From Kalmanozyma brasiliensis GHG001 (Eukaryota; Basidiomycota; Ustilaginomycetes; Ustilaginales), in the NCBI RefSeq assembly GCF_000497045.1, contig NW_015961959.1, positions 558,001 through 622,000 of the forward strand: a DNA stretch of 64,000 nucleotides, written 5' to 3'. The position numbers and the translations under genes were made by a program. The notes beneath the pieces are model-generated. The model saw only the letters and a list, made by a program, of their open reading frames with translations. It searched no databases and was not told the origin of the DNA. Position 1 is the stretch's first letter, and the number at the start of each line of letters is the position of its first letter. This document shows, piece after piece, positions 39,470-49,756 of this stretch.

Positions 39470-41074
39470 GGTGTTGGGTGTCGAGTTGTCTGACTGGAGC
39501 GCGAGCTCACGAATGGAAGCGCTCCTGGACAGAACAAGTCTCTAGAGATGCAGCAGATGTTGGCTCGAGATATCCGTTGGTGGATGACGAAAGAAGGTGG
39601 CAGTGGATAGGCAGGCTGACAAACGTGGTACGGGAGTGACTCAGGTCGACATCATAATCGAGATGAAGGTGTGCGGTGTGGAATGGCTTGTTGGAGGCGC
39701 CGAGCGAGGCTGGAGATGCGAACCAAGCACTTGGATCCTGGGCGGGGCAAAGATGAATCTTGGTGACCATGTGACGAAAGAAGAGGACCATGCGTGGGGG
39801 GACGACGAGGCTGACGCTAGAGTATAGATGAAGACGATGGATCGACAGAATCAAGACTGTCGATGCTGACGGGTGGGATGCAGAAGCAGGCGCAAGCGGG
39901 TGGTTGAGATGAGATGATGCTTCAATCAATGAGGCGGCATGGCGCTCGCAGCCGATCTGGCATAGGGTGAGGCGTTGATGAGGTCGATTCCAGCTCGAAG
40001 TGGTGGATGCTGGGTGAGTAGAGACAGGATCTGCTTTGGAACGGGAGGGGGGTGAGAGAGAGTGGGCGTTTTCGTTGTTCGTCACACAAGAGCGGCACAG
40101 GTTCGAGGTCAAGACACAAAGGACGAAACCGGCGCTGGACGTGCGTGGAGCGGCATGCACCTCCAAACCTTGGAATGTTACGCAGCTCCGTGCCGAGGCG
40201 GCGTGGCGGGTGGGATCTGCGTCCGTGCCGACTTGTAAGGGGCCTACTGATGCCAACCCACACGACGTCGGCCAATTCGCCAGAAGAGGGTGGTTCGCGT
40301 GCCTGTCTGTTGGAGCTAGAACACGCGCCGTCTTGCTGCACCGTCGCGCATATCAACTCCGACCGTTCGGCAGTCGATTGTGCATGCTCGGACAGTCGAG
40401 CCGGACAGGCGCCTCTGTTTTTCCGTGGTTTGCCAGCGCGACGACGAGAAATCGCCTCGACCGAGCGAGCACATTTCGACAGGGTCAGTCAGGCACCGAA
40501 GCTCCCCTCGATTCCGAGTCCGGCACCGACAGCTTCCAAAGAGGCGCAACGTCTCGGCAGACCTTGACATCGACGATCGACGGTGGGGTCATATCATCTA
40601 TCTTTCCAAACGAGGCGCAACACAGCAGCCGCGATAGTTGAGCTCTGTCAGATTTTTTAAAAAGGGATCCAGCAGCCATGACCTGCCACCAGCGCGCAGA
40701 GATGCTCCATTCAAAGCCTTCACGGGGGATTGACCTGGATCGGACTGCGGTCGTCCGTTGAGCCCGCTTTCAGATCTGGAGGTAGATTGCAATGTGAGGA
40801 TCGTCGCCTCGTTCCTGACGAATTTGAGGGAGGAGCCCCAAAGTCGTATCCAAGTGCCAAGCAATCGACCTCGGTGACGGTTGCATGGCGCTTTTGACGC
40901 GTCGCATTTTCATTTCACCATCAGAAGTGCAGCAAGCCAACGCCACTAACCGGCGACCGCTCTGGATACTGTATCGGGTGCACCGAAGATTGATCTGAGG
41001 TGAGCGTGATGACAGACAAGGAACTGTAGATCTACTGCGGCCCACTGTACGCCCCGATCCGATGGCTTCTCGCC
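39470..41074. other. Intergenic region between LIM gene and nucleotidase
   Basis: 1.6 kb that should hold the LIM leader and promoter (left end) and the nucleotidase 3' end (right end). I see no RNA gene or supported reading frame; frames in the 39.5-40.6 kb stretch overlap on both strands and have unremarkable composition. Confidence 0.5.
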
Positions 41075-42304
41075 TCAAAGGTGACCGCGTCCCTCCTCTT
41101 CGAGTGCCTTGCGGACGGCGTCAATCACCTTGGAGTGCACCTCCTTACGCGATGCCACCACACCACGGTTCTCACGCAACGTTCGTCCGACGCCAAAGTT
41201 GAGACTCTTGCCGCGGATGTCCGACACCTTGCCTCCAGCCTCTTCCACAAGCAACGATCCCGAAGCGTGATCCCAGATCTTTTCTTGGTAGCTGCCGTCG
41301 CCAACAGGCAAGCGCAGGTAAACGTCACCATCGCCTCTCGAGATGCTAGCGTACTTAGCCTGGCTGTCCATGCGAACGGAAGGAGCGGTGATGCCGAGCA
41401 GCTCTGCAATCCTGGCGTTGGTGCCGTGCGAAGAGTGGCCTGCCTCGACCGACTCGCAGAAGGATGCCTCGGAGAGCGAGCTGATCTGACGCATGGTAAT
41501 CTTCTCTTCCTTGCCACCCTGGATGGGACGCTGGAAGGCGCCCTGTCCTCGCACTGCAATGAAGAGCGTGCCGAGATCACTTCGCTTCTCGCCGGCACCG
41601 AACTCGCCTTCCTTGGGTTTGGCGGACGAAGCATCGTGCGGCAAGTTGGGGCAACCCATCACACCCACCTGGACCAGACCGTCGACCATGAAGGCGAGGC
41701 AGACAGCGTACTGGCCACCTCGCAGGAAGCCCTTGGTGCCGTCGATGGGGTCGAGTGCCCAGCAACGGCCCTCGGCGCCTCCTTCTGCGCTGCCTCTGTC
41801 AATAGCTGCGAGGAGCTCCTTCTCTGTCAGCTCGCGGTCGCCCAATGCTTGCGTGCTGGGCTTGGACTCGGCTTCGGCAACAGCAGGGCATTCCTGAGCA
41901 GAGTTCTTGAGCGCCTCGTTGGCAAGACCAAAGATCTGCTTGCGCAGAGCCTCCGACTCGGGCTTCTGCAGATCTTTCGAGTCCTCTTCGCCCACAATGG
42001 GGTCTTCCGGGAAATGCGAGCCGAGAATAGCGTTGACCACCGCCTGCGCCGAGTAATCGCCTACGGTCACGGGCGACTTGTCCTTCTTGGTGACGGTGTC
42101 GGCGGTGACGAGGTTGCGAAAGACCTTGTCTGTGAGCGAGCAGGCGCGCTCGACTGCTGAGATGGCAATGGATCGCTCAAGAGCGTACTGTGCTGAAGAC
42201 GACGACGACATGATGTTGATGTGACGGGATTTCGAGGCGTGCTTGTAGGCGAATGGAGATGATCGAGAGAGTCGTCCAGCGATCCGTATTAGGTGCAAGG
42301 TCAT
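41075..42304 (-). CDS. met22: 3'(2'),5'-bisphosphate nucleotidase (Met22/Hal2), two candidate starts
   Basis: A single exon of 409 residues from the first ATG, 378 from the second (Met32, at 42211). It is an inositol-monophosphatase-fold enzyme that converts PAP to AMP (and PAPS to APS) in sulfate assimilation, is magnesium dependent, and in yeast is inhibited by Li+ and Na+. Metal-site motifs are intact: GEED near 102, DPIDGTKGF near 182 and WDHASGSLLVEEAGG near 340. The core begins ALERSIAISAVERA just after Met32. The 31 residues before Met32 contain no acid and eight Lys/Arg/His, with Leu, Ile and Ser, like a mitochondrial presequence. The first ATG has T at -3 (weak) and Met32 has A at -3 (good), so leaky scanning could yield mitochondrial and cytosolic forms. 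The family call is solid; dual targeting is inference. Confidence 0.92.
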   Translation of the reverse strand: MTLHLIRIAGRLSRSSPFAYKHASKSRHINIMSSSSSAQYALERSIAISAVERACSLTDKVFRNLVTADTVTKKDKSPVTVGDYSAQAVVNAILGSHFPEDPIVGEEDSKDLQKPESEALRKQIFGLANEALKNSAQECPAVAEAESKPSTQALGDRELTEKELLAAIDRGSAEGGAEGRCWALDPIDGTKGFLRGGQYAVCLAFMVDGLVQVGVMGCPNLPHDASSAKPKEGEFGAGEKRSDLGTLFIAVRGQGAFQRPIQGGKEEKITMRQISSLSEASFCESVEAGHSSHGTNARIAELLGITAPSVRMDSQAKYASISRGDGDVYLRLPVGDGSYQEKIWDHASGSLLVEEAGGKVSDIRGKSLNFGVGRTLRENRGVVASRKEVHSKVIDAVRKALEEEGRGHL

Positions 42305-43948
42305 GCACTCTCGCTTATGAAGCTTTGTGGTACTTGGGGTGACGGTGAGTTTGAGTCAGGTCGGGTTGACTTGGAGCTCTGTGGTCGATGGCGACGAGAG
42401 GTGGGCCAAGGTGTGATTCCGACCTTGACTTAGCAAGCTTTCAAGCAAGATCTTCTGAAACGCACGAGCCGCCGTGAGTCAGCGACACAGAAAAGGGCAT
42501 TGTTAGACCCGCGATGTGAAATCTGGAAAGAGTGCAGATCGGCGATTTCACTTCTTAGCCGCAGATCGGGTTCCGATAGCAAACGCTTCAGGGCGTAGAG
42601 GGCGCATCTCGGTTGCTTGACATCCACGAAGAAGCATCGGAGTCTAATGTGCTGATCACAGTGGTGCCTGACGATCGAGAGCTAAACTCATGAGGCCGCG
42701 TCACCAGCATGCAGAGCTACGTGGAGGTCCAAGCTGTCATGCGTGGGCAGCAGGTAGTGCTTGAGCTATGCATCAGCGGAGAACAAAGATGCCGCCGTTC
42801 TGCAAGCGGCAAGCCACTTCGGAAACGTGACCTCGAGCGTGCATATCGACGTGGAGGACAAGAATGTTCTGGACCGGCACGAGCCATCACGCGATGCTTT
42901 CAATATGGGGACCAAGCGGGGGGCTGTGCGAGTCGGAGTCGACTTCAAGCCTTCACGGAACGGTCTCATCCGTGTTTGAAGGTACGTGGAGGCAAAGGGC
43001 GTCGACTGCGAGGAGGAACAATGGTGGCTGGTCGAGTCACCAGCTCGCTCTGCAGGAGGCAAGCGAGGAGCGCAACGTAATAAGCTATCGCTTGACACGC
43101 AGCGCGGCGAGATATCTGATAAGTTTGACATGCAATCGCGGCTGTCCCTCCGCGGGAATCGCAGCCTCCTCGCGTAGAGTGCTTAGGCGAGAGTCGATGG
43201 CGCGGGAGCGGTAATTTGGAATTGAGTCCGATTTGCCCATCCTCGACCGACAGAACCATCACACATCACTTGGCTCGGAGGGCAGCCGTCCGAGTCTGAT
43301 CTGAGCTGCTTCTGTCGCCGTACTTGACAGCCAAATAGCGATGCACTTGAACGGTAAAAGCGGGATGAATGGCGATCCGGAACGACGGCCATTGCATCGA
43401 AAGTCGAGTCACCACTCGCTTTGTCGAGGCGAAATGAAGTTGCGAAAGCTTTAATTTTTCTGGCTTGCCCTCCGCCTTCCGGAGTGTTCGCCGCTTCTTT
43501 GCGCGTGTCGCGTTAATCGGATTAGCCGGTCTCCTTTAGCCAACTTTTTTCCGATTTTTGTTCCATGGGGAACCCTGTAGAAGGGTTCACACTACTCTGC
43601 GGCTTTTTCTCTCGGTTCGAAATCTTGTCTCCGTGGACTTGATTTCGATTATGGCCGAGCTGTCAGTGATGTTCCCCCATACATTTACAGTCCGCCATCG
43701 TGCGGCAGTGCCATGATGACGTGTTCCGATGCTGGTTCCGTCGTCCAAACGTGGTCTGCATAGGACGGAGGAGGGACACCAATATGGCTCTCGAGCCCAC
43801 GCTTAGCGAAGGACAATGTCAGCAAGTCGAAAGAGGGTTTCATCTCATGATAAGCTTAAGCCAAAAGTCAAACGGTGAAAGAGGCGCGGACTGGTCAGGC
43901 AATCAGACCGGAACATGGAAGAGTCCGATGAGGGATGACTATGACTGT

Positions 43949-43972
43949 GTGACTGTGGTGACTGTGGTGACT
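43949..43972. repeat. Short tandem repeat, unit GTGACTGTG
   Basis: The 9-bp unit occurs 2.7 times in direct tandem within a G/T-rich stretch. It is noncoding and too short to indicate a function. Confidence 0.6.
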
Positions 43973-44203
43973 AGGATTCAGGTGATGCGAGTTGTGGCAG
44001 CCTTGCGTGATAACGCATAGCAAGGGTCTCTCCGGCTCGGCTGCTCCCCTGTGGCTAGACCCTTACAGGCTTATTTTTCCTTAAGATTTTATTTTTGCCT
44101 CCACTCAGAACCCTGAAGTGTTGGTTGGCGTGGAGTCGAGAAAAGTCGGGCAGCGCGCCAGTATAGCCAGCCAATTTCCGGTTATCAAGAAAATTGCCAC
44201 CCA

Positions 44204-44212
44204 TATATGTAT
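44204..44212 (+). promoter_or_regulatory. TATA-like element of the C2H2 factor gene
   Basis: TATATGTAT sits inside the near-palindrome CCCATATATGTATGGG, about 280 nt before the ATG at 44488. From 44214 to that ATG there is no other ATG on the + strand, which fits a C-rich leader starting soon after this element. Confidence 0.4.
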
Positions 44213-44487
44213 GGGACGGCCCCACCCGAACCCACCGGATTCGATTCTCCTTCCCCTCCCTCTTCGCATTCACATCCGTTTGGCTCGTCTACAATTGCTA
44301 GCTCACAGCCAAATCGCACCTTGCTCTCTCACCATCATCACCGTGAGCATCGTCGCTCATTACCCTCATCGTGACCACGCCTACTATCAGCGCTTCTGTC
44401 CTTCACCCTCCTTCATCACCACCACCACCCCCACCTTCCACCCTGTCTTCACCACTCGATCGCTCGTCCCCAGATCGCAACGCCTTC

Positions 44488-45834
44488 ATGTCTGCATTCA
44501 CTTCTCTTTCGCCTGGCGTCACCTCGTACGGTTCGCCACCTTATCAGCTCGACAGCTCCACCAAGCCCTTCGACGCCTCCAACCCATCCGACCGCATCGG
44601 CGAGCTCCAGAAATTCCTCCTAGGAAGCGACTGGTCTTCGCTCTCGTCGCTGAGACCTTCAGCCGCACCAGTCTTTGCCGTCGCCGACGTGCCCACCTCG
44701 TGGCCAGCATCCATGGCCAATCTGCCACTCGTCTCATCTTCAGTTGAGACCATCAAGCCCTCCACCATGCTCAACGCTACCACCGTCGATGCCCCAGCTG
44801 CTGTGGACCCAGCCCCTGCCGCCACGTCGACATCGACGACTGACTCGATGTCCACGTCGGCTGCTTGGATGAGCACCTATCCATCACCGCTGACGCCTCC
44901 TCACCGTCAGTCCTTCGACACCTGCTACAGTGACTCGGTGGGCTCGCCCGACTCCGAGCGCGATTTCCACGCATCGCCCTCGACCTTTGACGATCTGGAC
45001 TTCGAATTTGGCGCCGCCGACACTTTCGCTTTCCCGCTCTTCAACGACCAGTCCTTCGAAGATCCTGTCGAGTCAGACGTCGAGGATCCCGTCAGCGTTT
45101 CTGCGTCCCAACTACAGAGCGTCAAGCTCGAGGCCGATCAGCACGACTCGCAGGAGACCGAGACCGACTTTGATGCCAGCCAGTCTACGGTCATGCCAAC
45201 TCAAAGTCAGGTCAAGGTCGAGGACGACGTTTACCGTTCACCTTCCACCCTCGACGCTGCCTTCAAGACCGAGGTCGAGTCTGCCAAGTTCGAGCCTAAG
45301 GACGAGCTCGATCTGTGGACTGCTGAGGACCGCAAGCCTTACTTCAGCGACGACGACGACGTCAAGGATGTCAAGCCCAGCACGCTCGCCGAGGCCTACG
45401 CCTTTGGACACGATCTGTCCCAGGCCGTCAAAGTGCCGTTCAGCCACGATGATCTGCAGAAGGCTTCGCAAGTCGGTCCTATGCGTCCCGCACGCAGCAC
45501 TCGGGATCGTCGCGCTTCGCCCGTCAAGGCTTTCATCGACTCCGCCTCTGCCAGCCCAGCCCCCTTCGTCGACCCCGTCACCAACACCAAGCGCTGGCAG
45601 TGCGACGCATGCGGCAAACTCTTCGATCGCGCCTACAACCTCAAGACGCACCGATATACGCACGAAGACCCCGAGACCCGTGCTCGACCGTTCGTCTGCT
45701 TCGATGCCGACTGTCAGAAGCAGTTTGCTCGAAAGCACGACATGCAGCGCCACTACGAGAACGTCCACTGTGGCGAATCAAGAAGTAAAAGGGGCGGCTC
45801 CGTTAAGCGGGGCCGCGCTGGCGACATGGGTTAG
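44488..45834 (+). CDS. C2H2 zinc-finger transcription factor
   Basis: A single exon of 448 residues from the first ATG. The frame stays open upstream, but only from a GTG at 44371, so I use the ATG. The N-terminal 350 residues are Ser/Thr/Pro/Asp-rich with acidic patches (YFSDDDDVKDVK), a plausible activation region. Two adjacent C2H2 fingers lie near the C-terminus: WQCDACGKLFDRAYNLKTH...H at about 371-393 and FVCFDADCQKQFARKHDMQRH...H at about 405-430, with a linker slightly longer than the usual TGEKP. A basic tail follows (SKRGGSVKRGR), a nuclear-localisation candidate. The AYNLKTH / FARKHDMQRH finger pair resembles the Crz1/Azf1-like group of fungal regulators. I cannot name an orthologue, and target genes are unknown. 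It is followed by a 1.6 kb gap. Confidence 0.85.
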   Translation: MSAFTSLSPGVTSYGSPPYQLDSSTKPFDASNPSDRIGELQKFLLGSDWSSLSSLRPSAAPVFAVADVPTSWPASMANLPLVSSSVETIKPSTMLNATTVDAPAAVDPAPAATSTSTTDSMSTSAAWMSTYPSPLTPPHRQSFDTCYSDSVGSPDSERDFHASPSTFDDLDFEFGAADTFAFPLFNDQSFEDPVESDVEDPVSVSASQLQSVKLEADQHDSQETETDFDASQSTVMPTQSQVKVEDDVYRSPSTLDAAFKTEVESAKFEPKDELDLWTAEDRKPYFSDDDDVKDVKPSTLAEAYAFGHDLSQAVKVPFSHDDLQKASQVGPMRPARSTRDRRASPVKAFIDSASASPAPFVDPVTNTKRWQCDACGKLFDRAYNLKTHRYTHEDPETRARPFVCFDADCQKQFARKHDMQRHYENVHCGESRSKRGGSVKRGRAGDMG

Positions 45835-47415
45835 ACCCTAGCGTCGGCGTACCTACCTATTTTGAATGAATCTTATCGCAACAGTAAGTGTCACCATGCG
45901 TTGGCACAGTTTCCTTTCTCCGACATGGTCCTTACCGCTTCATCTTCACCCTGCGCCTCTCCCGATAGCCACTCAATCTTGCACCTTGGAACAGTTCGCT
46001 GTCTTCGCACCCGCCTGGCGCTCACCGTCACGCCGGTCGTCGATGCCACTGTTGACTCTCTTTATAATTCGAGCGGGCCGCCGCTTCCAGAGCGTCGATT
46101 CACCCCATTCCGGATCGTCGAACTCTCCAAGCGATAGCTTCGTAGCGCACCTTTGCGCTCCTCAAGCCATCATTCATGAAGCAACATCACGACGCCGACG
46201 GGTCCCTGGACCCATCGCTCACGTCGTCACGATGCTCTCATCGCTACTGCAGCATTTGCCTGACGCAATGCTCCCCGCTATGGATCCCGTCACTCGCTTC
46301 GGAGGATCGCCGCCACTCTCAATTAGGGCCGGGAGACTGACTTGCTACCCCTATTCTCGCTGGGTTCGCTCTTTCAGCCCACCTGCGCCGCGTTTCAAAT
46401 CGAGCTCGGCATTCTTTCCTCCTTGGCCGTTTCCCTCCCACGAAGACGAATAGGCCAGACGGCGTCCTCACGCCTCTCACCTGTCTACGCTTCGTTGTTT
46501 CCAGTAGCCTTTTTCTCCCTGGCCCGCTCTCACGCTCGCTGACGAATCAGTTCGGGACCGACTACTCACGGTCGTCCTGTGTCCTATTCATCGCCGAGTT
46601 CCACTACGGCGAGACTCCCACGCGACTGGGCAGATTCGGTTCTTCCTTTTCGTGTCTCGAGTCTCTTGCTCCTTTTGCTCATGGCCCTCGATCTTCGTGC
46701 CACTGCTCTCGCTTTCGCATCGGCTCTGCACAAAGCATTGATACTCTCGCCCTTCACAGACCACAAAACAAACATCAGCCCTCCTTTGATCCTTTTCCCG
46801 TTCCTATTCGTCTGTAGCTTGCTCTGCTTGCCACGGTTGTGTCTTTCTTCAGCTGCTCTCACGTTTCGAATCTCAATTCTCGTTCAGTTCGAGACCTCGG
46901 TGTATGTGTGTCCCTGTGTTCTCGTGAGAGAAAGTTTCGTGATCCCGATGAAGAATGAGTGAGCTTGCTACCGCACCCTGCCTTACTGTATTTACGAGGT
47001 GCAGATATGGTGGTCGGTCCTTTTCGGCGGGCGGCGGCATGAGCGGTGCGGTCCAGAAGGGTTTACAGCCAAATTTGTTGGACGCAGGAAATGACGGACC
47101 GAGAGATTTTTCTTTGCCGAAAAAATTGAGAAGTTGTGGGTGTGACGTCTTTGGTCGAACCCTTGGTTCATCTTTGTCGCTCTACACCCTCTTTACCACC
47201 TACACCATCATCGCTGCTTCAACGAGGACGACAGGGATCACCATTCTGATCAAGGAAGCAAAGCGGGCTCGGCAAGAGATCAAATTCATGCAGGCAGCAT
47301 AGACAGAATCAGCACACCAGAGTCTTGCGGAACGCATCAGATCCAACTTCTCCTCCAGGCGACTCGTAGATCCCCATCGCACACCCGTCCGATCGCAACC
47401 GGAAAGCATAGAACA
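45835..47415. other. Intergenic region between C2H2 factor and dicarboxylate carrier
   Basis: 1.58 kb, C/T-rich in the middle (46400-46900). The longest plus-strand frame there (46579-46962) begins at GTG and is Leu/Ser-rich from CTT/TCT simple sequence. I treat it as untranslated. No RNA gene was seen. Confidence 0.5.
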
Positions 47416-48354
47416 ATGTCACAATCAATAGCATCCTCCTCACGGCGGCAGTCCGCGCCGGCACCAGCACCCAAGAAGTACCCTTTCTACCTCGGCGGGT
47501 GCGCCGCGTCCATCGCAGCACTCTTCACGCACCCGCTCGATCTGACCAAAACGCGCATGCAAACGGCCTCTTCGCGGCAGGGCATGTTCTCGCTGCTCCT
47601 CTCCACGTTCCGCACGGAAGGTCCACGGGGACTATACGTCGGTCTCTCCGCATCTTTGTTGCGACAAATGACGTACAGCGTCACGCGATTCGGGGCGTAT
47701 GACTGGCTCAAAGCGCGCACGCTCGATTCCAACGGTGGAAAACCACTGGGACCGTTGCAGATGGCCCTGTGTGCGTCGGCGGCGGGTGCGGCGGGTGGGT
47801 TGGCCGGCAACCCCGCTGACATCCTACTCGTGAGGATGACCAGCGATGTCAATCGTAAACCTGCCGATCGATATGGGTATCCGAACGCCATTTCGGGCCT
47901 GGCACGGATGACAAAGGAGGAGGGCGTGGGGAGTTTGTTCCGCGGATTGGGACCGAATACCGTGCGTGCGGTGCTGATGAACGCCAGTCAGCTCGCTACG
48001 TACGATGTGTTCAAGAACCTCCTCCTCTCCTCGAACCTCTTTAGCGAAGGCACAGCGTTGCATTTCAGCGCGAGTTTCATGGCCGGTACGGTGGCCACGA
48101 CCGTATGCAGTCCCGCAGATGTCATCAAGAGCAGGGTGATGAACGCCGCAGGATCTGGAGAGGGAGTGTTGAAGGCGCTCAGGGGAGACTTGAGGAAAGA
48201 GGGCGTCGGGTTCTTGTTCAGGGGATGGACGCCGGCGTGGATGAGGCTGAGCCCGAATACGATTATCGTCTTCGTGGTGCTCGAGAAGTTGAGGTTGTTG
48301 GTGGATTGGAAGCGCGAGAAGACGGGGACCGTGGGGGAAGTGCAGAAGGCGTAG
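47416..48354 (+). CDS. Mitochondrial dicarboxylate carrier (Dic1-like)
   Basis: A single exon of 312 residues, the usual size of a mitochondrial carrier (SLC25). There are three repeats of about 100 residues, each with a signature after its odd helix: PLDLTKTRMQ near residue 36, PADILLVRM near 135 and PADVIKSRV near 235. The second signature with the following MTSDVNRKPADRYGYPNAISG is typical of Dic1/oxaloacetate-type carriers. Such carriers exchange malate or succinate for phosphate across the inner mitochondrial membrane; substrate is inferred from family resemblance. The glycine boxes (GPRGLYVGLSASLLRQ, GVGSLFRGLGPNTVRA, GVGFLFRGWTPAWMRL) are complete, so the protein is probably functional. 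The N-terminal 20 residues are Ser/Pro/Ala-rich. Confidence 0.85.
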   Translation: MSQSIASSSRRQSAPAPAPKKYPFYLGGCAASIAALFTHPLDLTKTRMQTASSRQGMFSLLLSTFRTEGPRGLYVGLSASLLRQMTYSVTRFGAYDWLKARTLDSNGGKPLGPLQMALCASAAGAAGGLAGNPADILLVRMTSDVNRKPADRYGYPNAISGLARMTKEEGVGSLFRGLGPNTVRAVLMNASQLATYDVFKNLLLSSNLFSEGTALHFSASFMAGTVATTVCSPADVIKSRVMNAAGSGEGVLKALRGDLRKEGVGFLFRGWTPAWMRLSPNTIIVFVVLEKLRLLVDWKREKTGTVGEVQKA

Positions 48355-48702
48355 GTGCGGGCATACTTAGATAGCGGGCATCGTTCGACAGCGGCATCAT
48401 AAGGCAGCGACATCCTTAGCATCTTTAAATAGACACATATGATTCGTCTTGCACACATCGTAGAGGCCACAGTGTGTTCATTCGAAGCTGTTTCTGGTGC
48501 AGCAAGGCTCCTGGAAGCCGTTAGGTTGAGATGCAACGCTACAGGGGAAGGCAGATCGCCGATCGAGACATATCGGGAGGCAGAAAATTCGAACGCAGCT
48601 CTCCACTTCTTCGCAGCAACACCTTAGTCAACGTCCGCACAATTTTGACACATCGAGCGTCTCATCACAGCTCCACCACCACCGCAAGAGTTCATAATCA
48701 AC
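48355..48702. other. Intergenic region, carrier to Tom6-like gene
   Basis: 348 bp between two plus-strand genes. It should hold the carrier terminator and the promoter of the small gene. The final stretch (CATCACAGCTCCACCACCACC) looks like an ATG-free leader. Confidence 0.5.
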
Positions 48703-49184
48703 ATGTCTGGTCAAGGATCATATCTGTACGTACAACGGTGGAGTGGGCTGGGCTGATAGGACGTGGAGGATCGCAGCACGGGTAGCAGGGAGGACTAGGC
48801 CTCATCGGACCCTCCAGCAAAGGTGCTCAGCACAGCCGGCATCGTGGCGCAACAACCCTCGCAGCCGATGTCCAACACTCCGCATCGACACCTCAGCCCC
48901 TCGCACTGGGATGAATAGATCCGTTTTGTAGCAAGATACTGACACACTTTTTCTCTTCTCAAACTCGGCATGCTCGCAGCTCGGCACAGAAGGGCTTCCT
49001 CTCGTCGGGCAACGGCCGTCCAGCGCCGAAGCAGCAGAACTTCCTCGTGCGCTTCATCAACCAACAGATTCTTGCGCCCGAACACCGCCCCGGCAATTTG
49101 TCCATTGTTTGGGGTCTCACCGTCTTCACCGCCGGCATCGTTGTTGCGAGGAAGTTCGGCGATCTCATCACGCCCGTTTTCTAA
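48703..49184 (+). CDS. Tiny single-span membrane protein, Tom6-like, two exons
   Basis: The exons are 48703..48725 and 48980..49184, joined over a 254-nt intron with GTACGT donor, a CTGAC branch-like site near 48939 and GCAG acceptor. The product is 75 residues. It starts MSGQGSYLSAQKGFLSSGNG, has a basic/polar middle (RPAPKQQNFLVRFINQ), then APEHRPGNLSIVWGLTVFTA leading into one membrane helix of about 20 residues, and ends KFGDLITPVF. A small tail-anchored protein with PE(N/H)R...LTVFTAG...FGDLI-P at its end resembles fungal Tom6, an assembly factor of the mitochondrial outer-membrane translocase. This is a similarity judgement from memory. The clean phase-2 join and uninterrupted second exon support a real gene; the 23-nt first exon makes it easy to miss. 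Confidence 0.6.
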
Positions 49185-49756
49185 GTTGGACCCACAGACA
49201 CTACGCACCGCTCCAACGCAATCTAGCCACCGTTTCAACGAGGTTCGCAGCATGTAGCAAGACTGGCTCGAGAGGAATTATTGAATCAGCGGTGCCGCAC
49301 AGAGGAGGGGGGAAGAAGGTGGCACCGGCCCTTATCGACTCGAATTGTCTGGACTGGGCAGGCGGTCGGCAGCTTCGTTTGCGATGAGGGGTCGCTTTGA
49401 TCTGCACCCAGTCCTCTCGGGGTCGATGAGCTGCGCAAGCTCATCAGTCCCGAAGTCGGCGTTCCTTGCATCATCGCCCCAGCTCGCCAACTTTTGCTCA
49501 CACACAGACAAGGACGCAGCCACGACCGCGAGCATGAGCATGGATGACAGGGAAGAACCGATTTTGTGATTGAATGCGGACGAACTGACTTTGCGGTGAA
49601 CAACAGGTAATGCGAGACGATGGGAGAGTGGATGCTGATAGGATGATCGAAAGAGGGAGATGCGTGCTTGAGACCACTTCTCGATGGGCCGTAGCTATCT
49701 TTGACACTACACGCAGTGAGGAAGACCAGGTTGAAGCTCGGCTGGCCAGGTTCGCT
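49185..49756. terminator. Convergent 3' region, Tom6-like / SigF-like genes
   Basis: 572 bp between converging stops. No gene is supported. Confidence 0.5.

Larger units (their letters stand above)
42305..44487. other. Divergent 2.2 kb region, nucleotidase / C2H2 factor
   Basis: No gene can be supported. A 72-codon frame at 42761-42979 with protein-like composition begins at TTG just after a stop and may be a relic. A short hairpin (arms GAACCCT and AGGGTTC, 5-nt loop) lies at 43570-43588. A 9-bp tandem repeat lies at 43949-43972. The stretch near 43440-43560 is locally A/T-rich. Confidence 0.5.

Noticed and set aside
41075..41083. C-terminal GHL of the nucleotidase as a peroxisomal PTS1 signal
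   Set aside because: Gly at the -3 position does not fit the usual Ser/Ala/Cys-basic-Leu pattern. None of the other predicted C-termini in the window fits it either.
41081..42160. 359-codon frame antisense to the nucleotidase
   Set aside because: Shadow of a conserved enzyme gene with strong codon bias; no recognisable domain.
44371..44487. Frame extension of the C2H2 factor from a GTG codon
   Set aside because: GTG is not a normal nuclear start; the first in-frame ATG is at 44488 after an ATG-free leader.
46579..46962. 127-codon hydrophobic frame in the C2H2-carrier gap
   Set aside because: Starts at GTG and consists of CTT/TCT-derived Leu/Ser runs; it lacks any family motif.
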